Origin: an uncultured Prevotellaceae bacterium
GTDB taxonomy: Bacteria; Bacteroidota; Bacteroidia; Bacteroidales; Bacteroidaceae
Direction of reading: 5' to 3'
NCBI GenBank assembly: GCA_902800495.1
Contig: CADCET010000018.1
Location: 1-54,380, forward strand
DNA length: 54,380 nucleotides
Below the pieces are notes generated by a model, which made no database searches, had not been told where the DNA came from, and worked only from the letters and a program-made list of their open reading frames with translations. Positions 6,285-15,596 of the stretch are shown here, piece after piece. Position 1 is the first letter of the stretch; the number at the start of each line of letters is the position of its first letter. Both the position numbers and the translations under genes were made by a program.

Positions 6285-8111
6285 TTACTCGGTCTTACCG
6301 TTGATAGAGTAGACGTAAGCCTTCTTTGAAGAAGTCTCGTAGGTCGTCTTGTCATTCTTGGTGTACTTCGTCAGCTTACCGCAAAGGACGACCTCGTCGC
6401 CGACAGCTACCTGACCCATGCCTTCGGCCCAGGGCTTATTGCCAAGCCAATAGACGCCGTAAGCCTCAAAGTCCTTGGTGAGGTCGTTGTTGAACACACC
6501 ATCTTCTGAAATCCAGAACGTGCCCGTCTGGTGCTCAGCATCGAAGGCATAGACAACCTTTGAGACCTTGCCCTTGACATAGACGTCGTCAGAAGCTGCG
6601 CCGCCGTCAAGGTAAGCGAAGGCCTGAGCCACCGTGAACGGATTCTCCTTGGTTCCTGCGGCAGCAGGAGCACTACCTTTCTTGAGGCTGTAGATATAGA
6701 CATTGCCCGAGAACTCCGGCGTCGTGCCATTGTAGTTCACCAGCTTACCGCAGACAACGACCTCGTCGCCGACAGCAATCTCGTTCTCGGAGACAAACTT
6801 CTTGTTGTCGAGGCTATAGGAACGGTAGCAAGTCAGAACGTTGTTCTCCGAACCATCTTCAGAGATGTTGAACGTGGCGTTGCCATAGCTTGTAGACAGC
6901 TCCTTGATAGAAGAAATCTTACCCTTGGCATAGTAAATCTTGCCGTCGGTCGTAGAGCCGATAGCCTGACACTTGGCGATAGCCTCAGCCACGGTGAACA
7001 CATCGGCAGGATTCTCGCCGTGAGGCAGCACGTAAGCAGCCTGCTTCACGTTGTACTTGATTTCAGAAGCATTGCTGCCACTGCTGGACTTGAAGGTGAT
7101 AGCACCGCTACGGCTTGCACCCGTGTTGGGAGCGGCAGTGAACTTGAAGACAGCAGTGTCGGCAGGATTTTGCTCGAAGATGGTCTTCGTGCCAGCCTTA
7201 TAGCTGACATTGTCATAGCTTATCCACGACTTGGCAGCGTCATCAAGCGTGAAGTAAGCGCCACTTCCCTTGTAGGCCACCTTGACCTCAAAGGCGCCAC
7301 CCTCGACGCCGAACGTCGTCTCCGGCGTCAGCACCTGCAACAGCGACTTCACAATCTTCACCACGGTCACGTTGACCAGCTCGTACTGACCATTGTAGAT
7401 AGACAGGGGACCCTCAACCGTAACCTGGTCGCCAACCTCGAAGCCCCAGCCATCGGCGCCATCGATAGGATTGACCTTACCCGCCTTGCCTTTCTTGTCG
7501 AGCGTACCATAGATATAAAGACCGTCCTGGTTCTTGGCCGTAGAGGCGAAGTCGTACGAGCCATCGTCGAGGAACCAGTTACCATACTCCATACCAGCAA
7601 TCTTGGTAACACGGCCAGTGACACGGTAGTTCTTTCCTGCTGTGCCATTCATAATCTCAGAGCACTTGGCGGCAGAAGCCGTCAACTCGCCCTGACGCAC
7701 CTTGATGAACTGCTTCATGCCGTCCATGTTGATGCAAATCTCAGTCTCACGACCGGCCTCGGTCTTGCCAGCCTTCAGTGTGATGACGGTCTCACCAGCA
7801 GCACCGCTGGTCTTATCGACGGTGAGCCATGTGGGGACGCCCTCGGTCTTCTCCTTGTTCAGGGTGACGGGCACAGGATAGTAGAGCTTCTTCTTCTGTC
7901 CGTCGATGGTAGCCTCAACGGAGTAGAGATTCTCGAGCTTCCAGTCGCTGGCAGCCGTCACCGTCACCGTTGCACTGTTCTCTGTCATAGGCATGGTCAC
8001 AAAGTTCTTGTCGACCGTCAGGCTGCCCAGATTACCGATGGGATCGTCCTCGGCACAGGCCGTAAAGAGCAGTGCCGTCAGAGCTATTCCAAAAATATTC
8101 TTTAGTTTCAT
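6285..8111 (-). CDS. Surface lipoprotein with BACON and OB-fold-like domains
   Basis: A 608-residue lipoprotein: signal peptide with lipobox LFTAC (Cys19). BACON-type beta domains lie at about 30-140 (SLTVDKNFVTMP, SDWKLENL, WLTVDKTSGAAGETVI) and about 260-360. Three OB-fold-like modules (about 145-255, 370-480, 490-605) each carry a GRVTKI/KGKISSI/KGKVSKV start and a VGDQVTVEG/VGDEVVVCG strand. It lies 19 bp downstream of the Oar-like receptor gene and is very likely co-transcribed with it, so it is probably the partner lipoprotein of that receptor on the cell surface. The ligand is unknown. A strong terminator follows. Confidence 0.8.
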   Translation of the reverse strand: MKLKNIFGIALTALLFTACAEDDPIGNLGSLTVDKNFVTMPMTENSATVTVTAASDWKLENLYSVEATIDGQKKKLYYPVPVTLNKEKTEGVPTWLTVDKTSGAAGETVITLKAGKTEAGRETEICINMDGMKQFIKVRQGELTASAAKCSEIMNGTAGKNYRVTGRVTKIAGMEYGNWFLDDGSYDFASTAKNQDGLYIYGTLDKKGKAGKVNPIDGADGWGFEVGDQVTVEGPLSIYNGQYELVNVTVVKIVKSLLQVLTPETTFGVEGGAFEVKVAYKGSGAYFTLDDAAKSWISYDNVSYKAGTKTIFEQNPADTAVFKFTAAPNTGASRSGAITFKSSSGSNASEIKYNVKQAAYVLPHGENPADVFTVAEAIAKCQAIGSTTDGKIYYAKGKISSIKELSTSYGNATFNISEDGSENNVLTCYRSYSLDNKKFVSENEIAVGDEVVVCGKLVNYNGTTPEFSGNVYIYSLKKGSAPAAAGTKENPFTVAQAFAYLDGGAASDDVYVKGKVSKVVYAFDAEHQTGTFWISEDGVFNNDLTKDFEAYGVYWLGNKPWAEGMGQVAVGDEVVLCGKLTKYTKNDKTTYETSSKKAYVYSINGKTE

Positions 8112-8130
8112 ACGTCTATTCCTCCTTTAA

Positions 8131-11100
8131 TTAGTTGAAAATGTATTTGATACCAACAGAAGCATACCAGCACTGGCCAATGGCGTGGTTGTACACCCAT
8201 GTATCGGTGCTGCTGTTGACAGCCTTCGGCGTAGAGAATACGGGATAGCCGTCAGCATCGGTACGCTCGTACTTCAGGATACGGCCCTCGTTCAGGTCGG
8301 GATTCATGTACTTAGCCACGCCCCAAGTAGAGTTGAACAAGTTGAGGATATTCTTCACGTCGAGGCTGAGCTGCAGGTTGTGCTTGGTCTTGCCAAACTC
8401 CACCTTGAAGTCGTGCTTGTAGCCGAAGTCCAGACGGTGAACCCACGGAGAATAGACGCTGTAGCCCTCGGCATAATCACCCTGATGGTCGCTGAGGTAG
8501 TCGTCGTTGTGGACGAACTCCATGAAGCGCTGCTTGTCGTTCTCGGAAGCGAAGCGGAACTGGTTGTTAGCCACCTGGTCGTCAGTAGGAATGTAGAGCG
8601 CGTCGTATGAGTAGCCGTCGCCGTTCATATCGTTGCTGAGCATATACGAATACTTGTAACCGCCACGATAGGTCTCATAGATGAGTGAGTAGTGGTTGCC
8701 GCTCTTGTCGTTCAGCGTAGCACTGGCCACGAAGCGGTCAGGCGTCAGGTTGGTAGCGTTGTGCAGCATAATGTTGTTCGGACCCTGATAGGTGGGGATG
8801 TAGGTGAATGCCGACTCAGCAGCAGAACCAGGCAGTGAGGTCACCTCCTTGGCAGCGCTGTGGGTATAGGCAGCCATGAGGCTCATCCATTCAAACGGCT
8901 GTGCATTCAGTTGGAGGCTGGCCTGCCAGTTGTAGCCGCGGCTGGTGTTCTCGAGGATAAATGCCTTCGTGCCCTGACGGAACGTCGTGGGATAGATGGG
9001 GCGGTTGTCGGCACCGTTCCAGCGGGCAAAGCCCTCAGCGGGCATCATGCTCCAGTCGGAGATGCAGACGTCGTTGATCATCTTATTGTAGATGAACTCT
9101 GCCGTAGCCGTGAAGGGGAACGAGACAGGAATCTGGTAGTCGACAGCAATTGACGACTTCCACACCTGCGGAAGTTTGAAGTCGGGATCGACAGCCGAGA
9201 TAGAAGAGGGAACGGTACCATCCTCAGGCGTTACCGTCGTGGGGAAGATGTTCTTACCATTAGCATCCTTCATCGAGGTCAGCTTGTTGTACAGAGCGTC
9301 AATCGTAGCGTGACCGCTGCCGTCGGTCACCAGACCGCCCTTGAACTCCTCCATCGAGTAGCCCAGCTTCTCGCCGTTCTTGGCGTTCAACTGTGCCTGA
9401 TACTGCACCATACCCGAGTTGGTAGGCATGTTGGTGAAGAACACGAGGGGCAGACGGCCCATGAACAGACCGGTACCGCCGCGCACCTTCAGCGACTTGT
9501 CGCCAAAGACGTCCCAGGTAAAGCCTACACGGGGCGAAGCCATAAGCGCATTGCTGGGCCATACGCCGGTATCGATATGACGGCCATTGTAGTCGATGTC
9601 GTAGATGGCTTTGTTGGTCATCAGGTCGTTGTTGTTGAAGAGCAGGGCATCGAGACGCAGACCATAGGTCAGCTTCAGGTTGTCGAGAACGTTCCAGTCG
9701 TCCTGCAGATAGAAGCCCAGCTTGTTGTACTGCACGCGGGCAGCAGGCTCTTTCTCGCCATCGTAACCATAGGTCAGACAGACGACCTCAGGCGTTGCAC
9801 CGTTGAGGAAGTCCTGCATAGAGAGGTAGCGATAGTAGCCCGTACCGTTACGCATATACTGGTTGTCGGCCATCTGGTGCTCATAGCTCAGACCGCCCAT
9901 AATCTTGTGGGCACCCATATAGTAGGTGATGTCGTCCTTCACGTTCCAGACAGTGTTGTGAACGGCGTTGTTCCAGGTGAAGAGCTCGTAACCCAAGGCC
10001 ATGTAGTTAGCCGTGTTGCCCGTACCGTCAAGAATGTCGATGAAGGGGAACTCGTCAGAGTTAGTACCACGGATATCATCCTTCTTAGAATAGGTAGCGA
10101 GGAACTGGTTCGAGAGACTCTCTGTCAGACGGCTATTCAGGTCGATAGAGAACGAGTGAACGATGTTCTCCATAGAGTACATGGCGTTAGCGAAAGCCAT
10201 CGAATACTGCGACAGACGGTTATAAGCCGAGCGCGTACCACCGTCCATTGACGAACCGTTGGTGTTGTTCCAGATGTTGTTCTTCGTATAGTTGTAACGC
10301 AGGGCGAGGTGGTGCTTGTCGGTGATGTTCCAGTCCAAGCGTGCCAGCAGCTTGTAGTTGTCCTCGTCGGCGGGGAAGTCCGTCCACGAACCGGTGTCGT
10401 AGCCGTACTTGTCCTTGACGTGCTGCGAAACGGCAGCCATATCGGCCAGCGTCGTACGCGACAGATAGTCGTTGGCATCGTAGGAACCGTCCTCAGAGGC
10501 GCGCCAGCGGTTGACAACCGTCGGTGTCTTCACCATTTCGCCGTTGACGAAGAGGAAGAGTTTGTCCTTCAGAATCGGACCGCCGAGGGTGAAGCCGTAG
10601 GTGGTCTTCGAGTCCTTGGCACGTGCGCCGGTGATGGTCTCACGGTCGACAGCGTCGCCACGCAGGTTCTCGTTCTGGTGATAGATGTAGGCACTGCCCT
10701 TGAAGGTGTTGGTACCCGACTTCGTGATAGCGTTGACGCCACCGCCGATGAAGTCTGTCTGACGAACGTCGAAGGGCGAGATGACCACCTGCACCTCCTC
10801 GATGGCTTCAAGCGAGATGGGGTTACCACCGCCGGGGAGCTTCTCGCTCAGACCGAAGTCGTTGTTGAAGTTTGCACCATCGACAGTGAAGTTAGCCGTA
10901 CGTCCGTCACGACCGGCGAAGGTCATGCCGTTACCGCCATAAGGCGACAGACGGGTAACGTCGGTGATAGCACGACTGACGGTCGGCATGGCAGTAATCT
11001 GGGCTGACGTGATGTTTGTAGAGGCACCGGTCTTCTCAGCCGTAAACTTCGAAGCCTTACCGCTAATGACAATCTCGCCCAGTTCGGTAGCGTTCTCAGA

Positions 11101-11430
11101 AATCCACACCGACAGGTTGTAGGTCTCACCGAGCTGGAGCACAACCCCCTTGATGGTCTTCGGCTGATAGCCGACGTAGGACGTGGTCACCTCGTAGGGA
11201 CCACCCGTACGCATACCCTGGATAGAGAATCGACCACTGGCATTGGTGACTGCCGTGTAGCGTGTACCCGAGGGGGTATGAACAGCTACGACCGTTGCAC
11301 CGATGACCTCCTCGCCTGTCTGCGAGTCGAAAGTCACCTTACCTGCCATGCTTGACGTCGTGATTTGCGCCATGACCGTTAACGAAAGCGTCAACAGCAC
11401 GGACACCAGAAAGAGCAATCTTTTCTGCAT
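8131..11430 (-). CDS. Oar-like TonB-dependent outer membrane receptor
   Basis: 1099 residues: signal peptide (about 1-21), carboxypeptidase-regulatory-like domain (about 28-110, AGKVTFDSQTGEEVIGATVV), plug (about 120-260, including VSRAITDVTRLSPYGGNGM and SLEAIEEVQVVISPFDVRQ), then a long barrel. It is a full-length member of the Oar-like TonB-dependent receptor family, which lacks a clear substrate assignment. It is first in a two-gene unit with the lipoprotein at 6285. A -7 box TAATTTTG lies about 75 bases upstream of the start. Confidence 0.9.
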   Translation of the reverse strand: MQKRLLFLVSVLLTLSLTVMAQITTSSMAGKVTFDSQTGEEVIGATVVAVHTPSGTRYTAVTNASGRFSIQGMRTGGPYEVTTSYVGYQPKTIKGVVLQLGETYNLSVWISENATELGEIVISGKASKFTAEKTGASTNITSAQITAMPTVSRAITDVTRLSPYGGNGMTFAGRDGRTANFTVDGANFNNDFGLSEKLPGGGNPISLEAIEEVQVVISPFDVRQTDFIGGGVNAITKSGTNTFKGSAYIYHQNENLRGDAVDRETITGARAKDSKTTYGFTLGGPILKDKLFLFVNGEMVKTPTVVNRWRASEDGSYDANDYLSRTTLADMAAVSQHVKDKYGYDTGSWTDFPADEDNYKLLARLDWNITDKHHLALRYNYTKNNIWNNTNGSSMDGGTRSAYNRLSQYSMAFANAMYSMENIVHSFSIDLNSRLTESLSNQFLATYSKKDDIRGTNSDEFPFIDILDGTGNTANYMALGYELFTWNNAVHNTVWNVKDDITYYMGAHKIMGGLSYEHQMADNQYMRNGTGYYRYLSMQDFLNGATPEVVCLTYGYDGEKEPAARVQYNKLGFYLQDDWNVLDNLKLTYGLRLDALLFNNNDLMTNKAIYDIDYNGRHIDTGVWPSNALMASPRVGFTWDVFGDKSLKVRGGTGLFMGRLPLVFFTNMPTNSGMVQYQAQLNAKNGEKLGYSMEEFKGGLVTDGSGHATIDALYNKLTSMKDANGKNIFPTTVTPEDGTVPSSISAVDPDFKLPQVWKSSIAVDYQIPVSFPFTATAEFIYNKMINDVCISDWSMMPAEGFARWNGADNRPIYPTTFRQGTKAFILENTSRGYNWQASLQLNAQPFEWMSLMAAYTHSAAKEVTSLPGSAAESAFTYIPTYQGPNNIMLHNATNLTPDRFVASATLNDKSGNHYSLIYETYRGGYKYSYMLSNDMNGDGYSYDALYIPTDDQVANNQFRFASENDKQRFMEFVHNDDYLSDHQGDYAEGYSVYSPWVHRLDFGYKHDFKVEFGKTKHNLQLSLDVKNILNLFNSTWGVAKYMNPDLNEGRILKYERTDADGYPVFSTPKAVNSSTDTWVYNHAIGQCWYASVGIKYIFN

Positions 11431-11504
11431 AAATTTTTAATTATTTGTTGATTAATATTATAAGACGCTGGCTCGCGCCATTGTCTGTCACTTAATTTCG
11501 GTTG

Positions 11505-11512
11505 CAAAATTA
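11505..11512 (-). promoter_or_regulatory. -7 box of the Oar-like receptor operon
   Basis: TAATTTTG on the minus strand matches TAnnTTTG and gives a leader of about 70 bases. No clear TTG is seen at -33. Confidence 0.5.
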
Positions 11513-11565
11513 ACCATTTTTTTTTAGATAGTATAACTTTTCCTCATATATTTTTAAGAAAGATA

Positions 11566-12807
11566 CTATGCGTCCTCGTATTCAAAATCTTCAAGGTCGT
11601 CGACGTCCTCAATATCGTCGGCATCAACGAACTCAATATCCTCATCCTCACCCTCTTCCGCCATTTCGGCAGCGAAACGGCTCATATCCTTGTCGCGGTG
11701 GGCAATGGACTCCGTCGTGGTGATGGCAGCCAGTTTGTTGCTGTCGGCATTCATCTCCGTCCACAGCACATCTTTCAGCTCGTCGAGGCCGAAACCGGTG
11801 ACGGCAGAGATAAAGACGACAGTAGCCCCCCCCACGGCCCCCGAGGGGGCTTCATTACCGTGTAAGACATTTGTGTCCCCCTCGGGGGACGAAGGGGGGG
11901 CTGTGTGGGTCAACTCCTCGCGTAACATCTCCATCAGTTCGTCGTCCAGCAGGTCGCACTTCGTCACGGCCAGCACGCGGGGTTTGTCGAGCAGTTCGGG
12001 ATTGAAGCGTCGCAGTTCGTCGAGCAGGATTTCGTATTCGCGCTTGATGTCGTCGGTATCGCCAGGCACCATGAACAGCAGCAGCGAGTTGCGCTCAATA
12101 TGTCGCAGGAAGCGCAGGCCAAGACCCTTGCCCTCTGCCGCACCTTCGATGATGCCGGGAATGTCGGCCATGACAAACGACTTGCCGTCGCGGTAGCCGA
12201 CGATGCCCAATGAAGGCTCCATCGTGGTGAAGGGGTAGTTGGCAATCTTCGGCTTGGCGTTGCTCAGTGCCGACACCAGCGTCGACTTGCCGGCGTTGGG
12301 GAAACCCACCAGACCGACGTCGGCCAGCAATTTCAACTCTAAGATGACGGTCATCTCCTGCATCGGCTCGCCGGGCTGGGCATAGCGCGGTGCCTGATTT
12401 GTGGCCGTACGGAACTGGAAGTTACCCAGTCCGCCGCGACCGCCCTTCAGCAGCAGCACCTCCTGTCCGTCGTAGGTGACGTCGCAGACGTATTTGCCCG
12501 TCTCAGCGTTGTAGACCACCGTTCCGCAGGGCACGTCGATATAGATGTCCTTGCCGTCGGTGCCGTGACACTTGTCGCGACCGCCGTTACCGCCGTGCTC
12601 TGCAAAGATGTGGCGCTCGTATTTCAAATGCAACAGTGTCCAGTAGTTGTGGTTGCCACGCAGGTAGATGCTACCACCCTTACCGCCGTCGCCACCGTCG
12701 GGACCGCCGTTAGGGTTGTACTTCACGTGCTTGAGGTGCATCGACCCCTTGCCGCCCTTGCCCGAGCGGCACAATATCTTTACGTAGTCTACGAAATTAC
12801 TCTCCAT
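11566..12807 (-). CDS. obgE: Obg-family ribosome-assembly GTPase
   Basis: Obg GTPases act in 50S ribosome maturation. The glycine-rich Obg fold covers residues 1-160 ([15 protein letters not shown]). The G domain shows P-loop GFPNAGKST (about 166), [17 protein letters not shown] (about 209) and TKCD (about 280). [11 protein letters not shown] lies near 332, and the tail from about 385 is strongly acidic. I use ATG 12807 (MESNFVDY). Between TKCD and the SAVTG motif is a 27-residue insertion (APPSSPEGD to [12 protein letters not shown]) encoded by a palindromic element (11824-11902). Removing it restores [15 protein letters not shown]. The gene follows adk, and a G-rich element abuts its start codon. 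Confidence 0.95.
   Translation of the reverse strand: MESNFVDYVKILCRSGKGGKGSMHLKHVKYNPNGGPDGGDGGKGGSIYLRGNHNYWTLLHLKYERHIFAEHGGNGGRDKCHGTDGKDIYIDVPCGTVVYNAETGKYVCDVTYDGQEVLLLKGGRGGLGNFQFRTATNQAPRYAQPGEPMQEMTVILELKLLADVGLVGFPNAGKSTLVSALSNAKPKIANYPFTTMEPSLGIVGYRDGKSFVMADIPGIIEGAAEGKGLGLRFLRHIERNSLLLFMVPGDTDDIKREYEILLDELRRFNPELLDKPRVLAVTKCDLLDDELMEMLREELTHTAPPSSPEGDTNVLHGNEAPSGAVGGATVVFISAVTGFGLDELKDVLWTEMNADSNKLAAITTTESIAHRDKDMSRFAAEMAEEGEDEDIEFVDADDIEDVDDLEDFEYEDA
11824..11902. mobile_element. In-frame palindromic coding element inside obgE
   Basis: This 79-bp element has ends AGCCCCCCC and GGGGGGGCT and two internal palindromes (GGCCCCCGAGGGGGC; CCCCCTCGGGGG). GT on each side looks like a 2-bp target duplication, so the net insertion is 81 bp or 27 codons. 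The same element with different interior is at 21393-21477. Confidence 0.7.
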
Positions 12808-12808
12808 A

Positions 12809-12840
12809 AGGCCCACCCAAGCCCTCCCTAAGGGAGGGAT
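12809..12840 (-). repeat. G-rich palindromic element, copy B, abutting the obgE start
   Basis: On the minus (mRNA) strand this reads as a CCCTCCCT/AGGGAGGG hairpin plus a tail, ending one base before ATG 12807. The runs GGG-A-GGG-CTT-GGG-T-GGG could form a G-quadruplex in the obgE leader. Confidence 0.65.
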
Positions 12841-12846
12841 GTTTAA

Positions 12847-13419
12847 TTACAATTTCTCGACAACCTCGCAGATATCACTGAAGATGCGGTCAAGCTCACC
12901 CAGTCCGTTGATGTGATAGTGGACGCCTTCCTGCTTGTACCACTCGATAAGCGGCTGAGTCTGTGAATGATAGACGACAAGGCGCTTCTTGATAGTCTCC
13001 TCGTTATCGTCGGCACGACCACTCTGCTGACCACGCAGCAACAGGCGCTTCATCAGCTCGTCCTCGGGGACGTCCAACTCCAACATGGCAGCCACCTTAT
13101 CGCCTCGCTCGCTGAGCATCTGCTTCAGAGCCTCAGCCTGCGGGATGGTACGGGGGAAGCCGTCGAAGATGACACCTTTGTGCTCACGGCCGAAAGCATC
13201 GTACACCGAAGCCAAGATAGACACCATCAGGTCGTCGGGAATCAGCTGTCCGTTATCAATAAACTTCTGAGCAGTCTTGCCCAGTTCTGTTCCTTTCTTA
13301 ATCTCGGCGCGCAGAACGTCGCCAGTTGAAATGTGGTTAAGGCCATACTTCTCAATGAGCTTGTCGCTCTGGGTGCCCTTTCCTGAACCAGGAGCACCGA
13401 AAATCACAATATTCTTCAT
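12847..13419 (-). CDS. adk: Adenylate kinase
   Basis: Interconverts ATP + AMP and 2 ADP. The 190 residues carry the P-loop GAPGSGKGTQ (8-17), the AMP-binding HISTGDVLRAEI and GFPRTIPQAEAL, and a short LID (LLLRGQQSGRADDNEETI), as in the short-form family. ATG 13419 overlaps the hpt stop (TGATG), so translation is probably coupled; a GTG one codon earlier is also open. It is the middle gene of hpt-adk-obgE. Confidence 0.95.
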   Translation of the reverse strand: MKNIVIFGAPGSGKGTQSDKLIEKYGLNHISTGDVLRAEIKKGTELGKTAQKFIDNGQLIPDDLMVSILASVYDAFGREHKGVIFDGFPRTIPQAEALKQMLSERGDKVAAMLELDVPEDELMKRLLLRGQQSGRADDNEETIKKRLVVYHSQTQPLIEWYKQEGVHYHINGLGELDRIFSDICEVVEKL

Positions 13420-13955
13420 CACTTTACTAATGTGTATAAGTCTTTTAGTCCACGTCCTTGCTGGTCGTAGTCCAGTCCATAACCCAAGATGAAATCATTG
13501 GGGATAGGGAAGGCCACATAGTCCAAAGTCAGGTCTTCCTTCAGTCTCTCAGGCTTGAAGAAGAGCGTACACACCTTGACGGAAGCAGGATTTCGCGTAC
13601 CAATCTGCTCTATCATCCGTTTCATCGTCAGACCGCTCTCCACGATGTCCTCGACGATGACGACGGTGCGGCCGGCCAGGTCTTCGTTGATGCCGATAAT
13701 CTCTTTAATCGTGCCCGTCGATGTGGTACCCTGATAGGAGGCCAGTTTCACGAACGAGATTTCGCAGGGAATGGTCATCTCGCGCATCAAGTCGGCAGCG
13801 AAGATAAACGCGCCGTTCAGCACGGCGAGGAATAGCGGGTTCTTCCCTTCCAAGTCACGGCTCATCTGCTGGGCCAATTCACGCACCCGAGCCTTGATGT
13901 CGGCCTCGGTCATTGACGTCTCAAACGTCTTGTCCTTGATAGTCACTCTGCTCAT
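13419..13955 (-). CDS. hpt: Hypoxanthine phosphoribosyltransferase
   Basis: Salvages hypoxanthine/guanine with PRPP. It has 178 residues from ATG 13955 (MSRVTIKDKTF); the frame is open further upstream, but that part lacks homology and contains the promoter. The PRPP-binding motif VVIVEDIVESGLT lies at about 92-104, with the flexible-loop region SYQGTTSTG before it and the C-terminal FILGYGLDYDQQGRGL. It is the first gene of hpt-adk-obgE. A -7 box lies 20 bases upstream. Confidence 0.93.
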   Translation of the reverse strand: MSRVTIKDKTFETSMTEADIKARVRELAQQMSRDLEGKNPLFLAVLNGAFIFAADLMREMTIPCEISFVKLASYQGTTSTGTIKEIIGINEDLAGRTVVIVEDIVESGLTMKRMIEQIGTRNPASVKVCTLFFKPERLKEDLTLDYVAFPIPNDFILGYGLDYDQQGRGLKDLYTLVK

Positions 13956-13974
13956 AGATTCCTGAATTTGCGTG

Positions 13975-13982
13975 CAAAGATA
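13975..13982 (-). promoter_or_regulatory. -7 box of hpt-adk-obgE
   Basis: TATCTTTG on the minus strand matches TAnnTTTG, 20 bases before ATG 13955. Confidence 0.6.
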
Positions 13983-14033
13983 CTGCTTTTTTTCGAGCAA
14001 TGCTAAGAATTCGACAAAAAAACAACAAAAGTT

Positions 14034-14064
14034 TTTGTCTTCTGCTGAATTTATAGTAACTTTG
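14034..14064 (+). promoter_or_regulatory. Promoter of the NAD(P)H-hydrate repair gene
   Basis: TTTG (14034-14037) and TAACTTTG (14057-14064) are separated by 19 bases. The start codon is 8 bases further on, so the leader is extremely short. Confidence 0.7.
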
Positions 14065-14072
14065 CGCGCAGT

Positions 14073-15596
14073 ATGAAGATTTTTACGAGTGCACAGATAC
14101 ACGAGCTGGATAATTACACCATCGAGCACGAGCCTATCAAGTCGATAGACCTGATGGAGCGTGCAGCGAAGGCTCTGACACGGGCCATCACCCTAAGATG
14201 GCCGCAGAGGGTGCCTGTCGTCACGTTTGCCGGACCGGGAAACAACGGCGGCGACGCACTGGCCGTCAGCCGTATGCTGACAGAACAGGGCTATCAAGTG
14301 CATACCTTTCTATTTAACATCAGCGGTCACCTGTCGGCAGACTGTGCCGAGAACAAGCGGCGGCTTCTTGAAAACAAAAAGACCAAGAACTCGTTCGTAG
14401 AAGTGACGCAGGAGTTCGACCCGCCACAGTTAGGAAAGGGCATGCTGGTTATCGACGGTCTGTTTGGCTCAGGACTGAACAAACCGCTAAACGGAGGTTT
14501 TGCCTCTTTAGTGAAATATATCAACGCCTCGTCGGCCGAGGTTGTGAGTATCGATATGCCCTCGGGCCTGATGACCGAAGACAACACCTACAATGTCCGT
14601 GCAAACATCATCCATGCCGACCTGACATTGACGCTCGGCCACAAGAAACTGGCCATGTTGTTTGCAGAGAACCAGCCGTTCATCGGCGAGTTGGACGTGC
14701 TTGACATCAATCTGAGCCGTGAGGGCATTGACAAGATAGAAGCCCATTACACCCTGACAGAGGAGGAGGACGTCAGGCGGCTGATGCTATCGCGTTCGCC
14801 TTTTGCCCACAAAGGGAGCATGGGACATGCGCTGATCATTGCCGGCAGCTACGGTATGGCCGGTGCCGCCATATTGGCCACAGAAGCCTGCCTGCGTTCG
14901 GGTGCCGGCAAGGTGATTTGCCATGCGCCCCGCAAGAATGTTCCCATTTTACAAGCAAGCGTGCCAGAGGCCGTATTACAGATTGACCACGAGGAGACCA
15001 CCTTCTCGGAGGCTGTCGATACAGAGGATTTCCAGGCTGTCGGCATTGGTCCCGGCTTAGGAACCGGCGAGCAGACAGCCGTTGCCATTATCGCTCAGAT
15101 ACGCCGCACGCAATGTCCGTTAGTGTGCGACGCCGATGCCATCAACATCATTGCCAATCACCGGGCGTGGATGCAACAGCTGCCCAAGGACATCATACTG
15201 ACCCCCCACCCCAAGGAGTTCGACCGGCTTGAAGGCCGTTCGGCTGACAGTTTTGAACAGCTGTCGAAGGCACGCGACCTATCGCAACGCATCAGTGCCT
15301 ATATCATCCTGAAAGGACATCACTCAGCATTATGCTGCCCCGACGGGCACATCGTCTTCAACACCACAGGCAATGCTGGTATGGCTACCGCCGGCAGTGG
15401 CGACGTGCTGACGGGCATCCTGACGGGATTATTAGCAAGGGGCTACAGTCATCGCGACGCCTGTATTGTGGGTATGTACCTGCACGGACTGGCAGGCGAC
15501 ATTGCCGCCAGGGAATTAGGCGAAGAGAGCCTGATAGCACGCGATATTATTCGCTGTCTGCCGAAAGCATTCCTCATGCTGAAAAATGGAAAATGA
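14073..15596 (+). CDS. nnr: Bifunctional NAD(P)H-hydrate epimerase/dehydratase
   Basis: Repairs hydrated NAD(P)H. The 507 residues fuse a YjeF-N epimerase domain (about 1-215, GPGNNGGDALAVSRML near 53 and IDGLFGSGLNKPL) to an ADP/ATP-dependent dehydratase (about 225-505). The latter shows HKGSMGHALIIAGSYGMAGA, VGIGPGLGTGEQ, LTPHPKEFDRL and NAGMATAGSGDVLTGI near 435-445. It is complete and divergent from hpt. Its stop overlaps the ATG of the next gene (ATGA), which implies translational coupling. Confidence 0.95.
   Translation: MKIFTSAQIHELDNYTIEHEPIKSIDLMERAAKALTRAITLRWPQRVPVVTFAGPGNNGGDALAVSRMLTEQGYQVHTFLFNISGHLSADCAENKRRLLENKKTKNSFVEVTQEFDPPQLGKGMLVIDGLFGSGLNKPLNGGFASLVKYINASSAEVVSIDMPSGLMTEDNTYNVRANIIHADLTLTLGHKKLAMLFAENQPFIGELDVLDINLSREGIDKIEAHYTLTEEEDVRRLMLSRSPFAHKGSMGHALIIAGSYGMAGAAILATEACLRSGAGKVICHAPRKNVPILQASVPEAVLQIDHEETTFSEAVDTEDFQAVGIGPGLGTGEQTAVAIIAQIRRTQCPLVCDADAINIIANHRAWMQQLPKDIILTPHPKEFDRLEGRSADSFEQLSKARDLSQRISAYIILKGHHSALCCPDGHIVFNTTGNAGMATAGSGDVLTGILTGLLARGYSHRDACIVGMYLHGLAGDIAARELGEESLIARDIIRCLPKAFLMLKNGK

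Noticed and set aside
7020-8105. 361-codon plus-strand frame over the BACON/OB lipoprotein
   Set aside because: It is antisense to a gene with lipobox, domains and terminator; a Val/Leu/Arg-rich shadow.
9310-10251. Long plus-strand frame opposite the Oar-like receptor
   Set aside because: It is antisense to an intact receptor gene and its translation has no recognisable domain; codon pattern follows the other strand.
11824-11902. Rho-independent terminator inside obgE
   Set aside because: The GC palindromes lack a T-run and the frame continues with correct Obg motifs.
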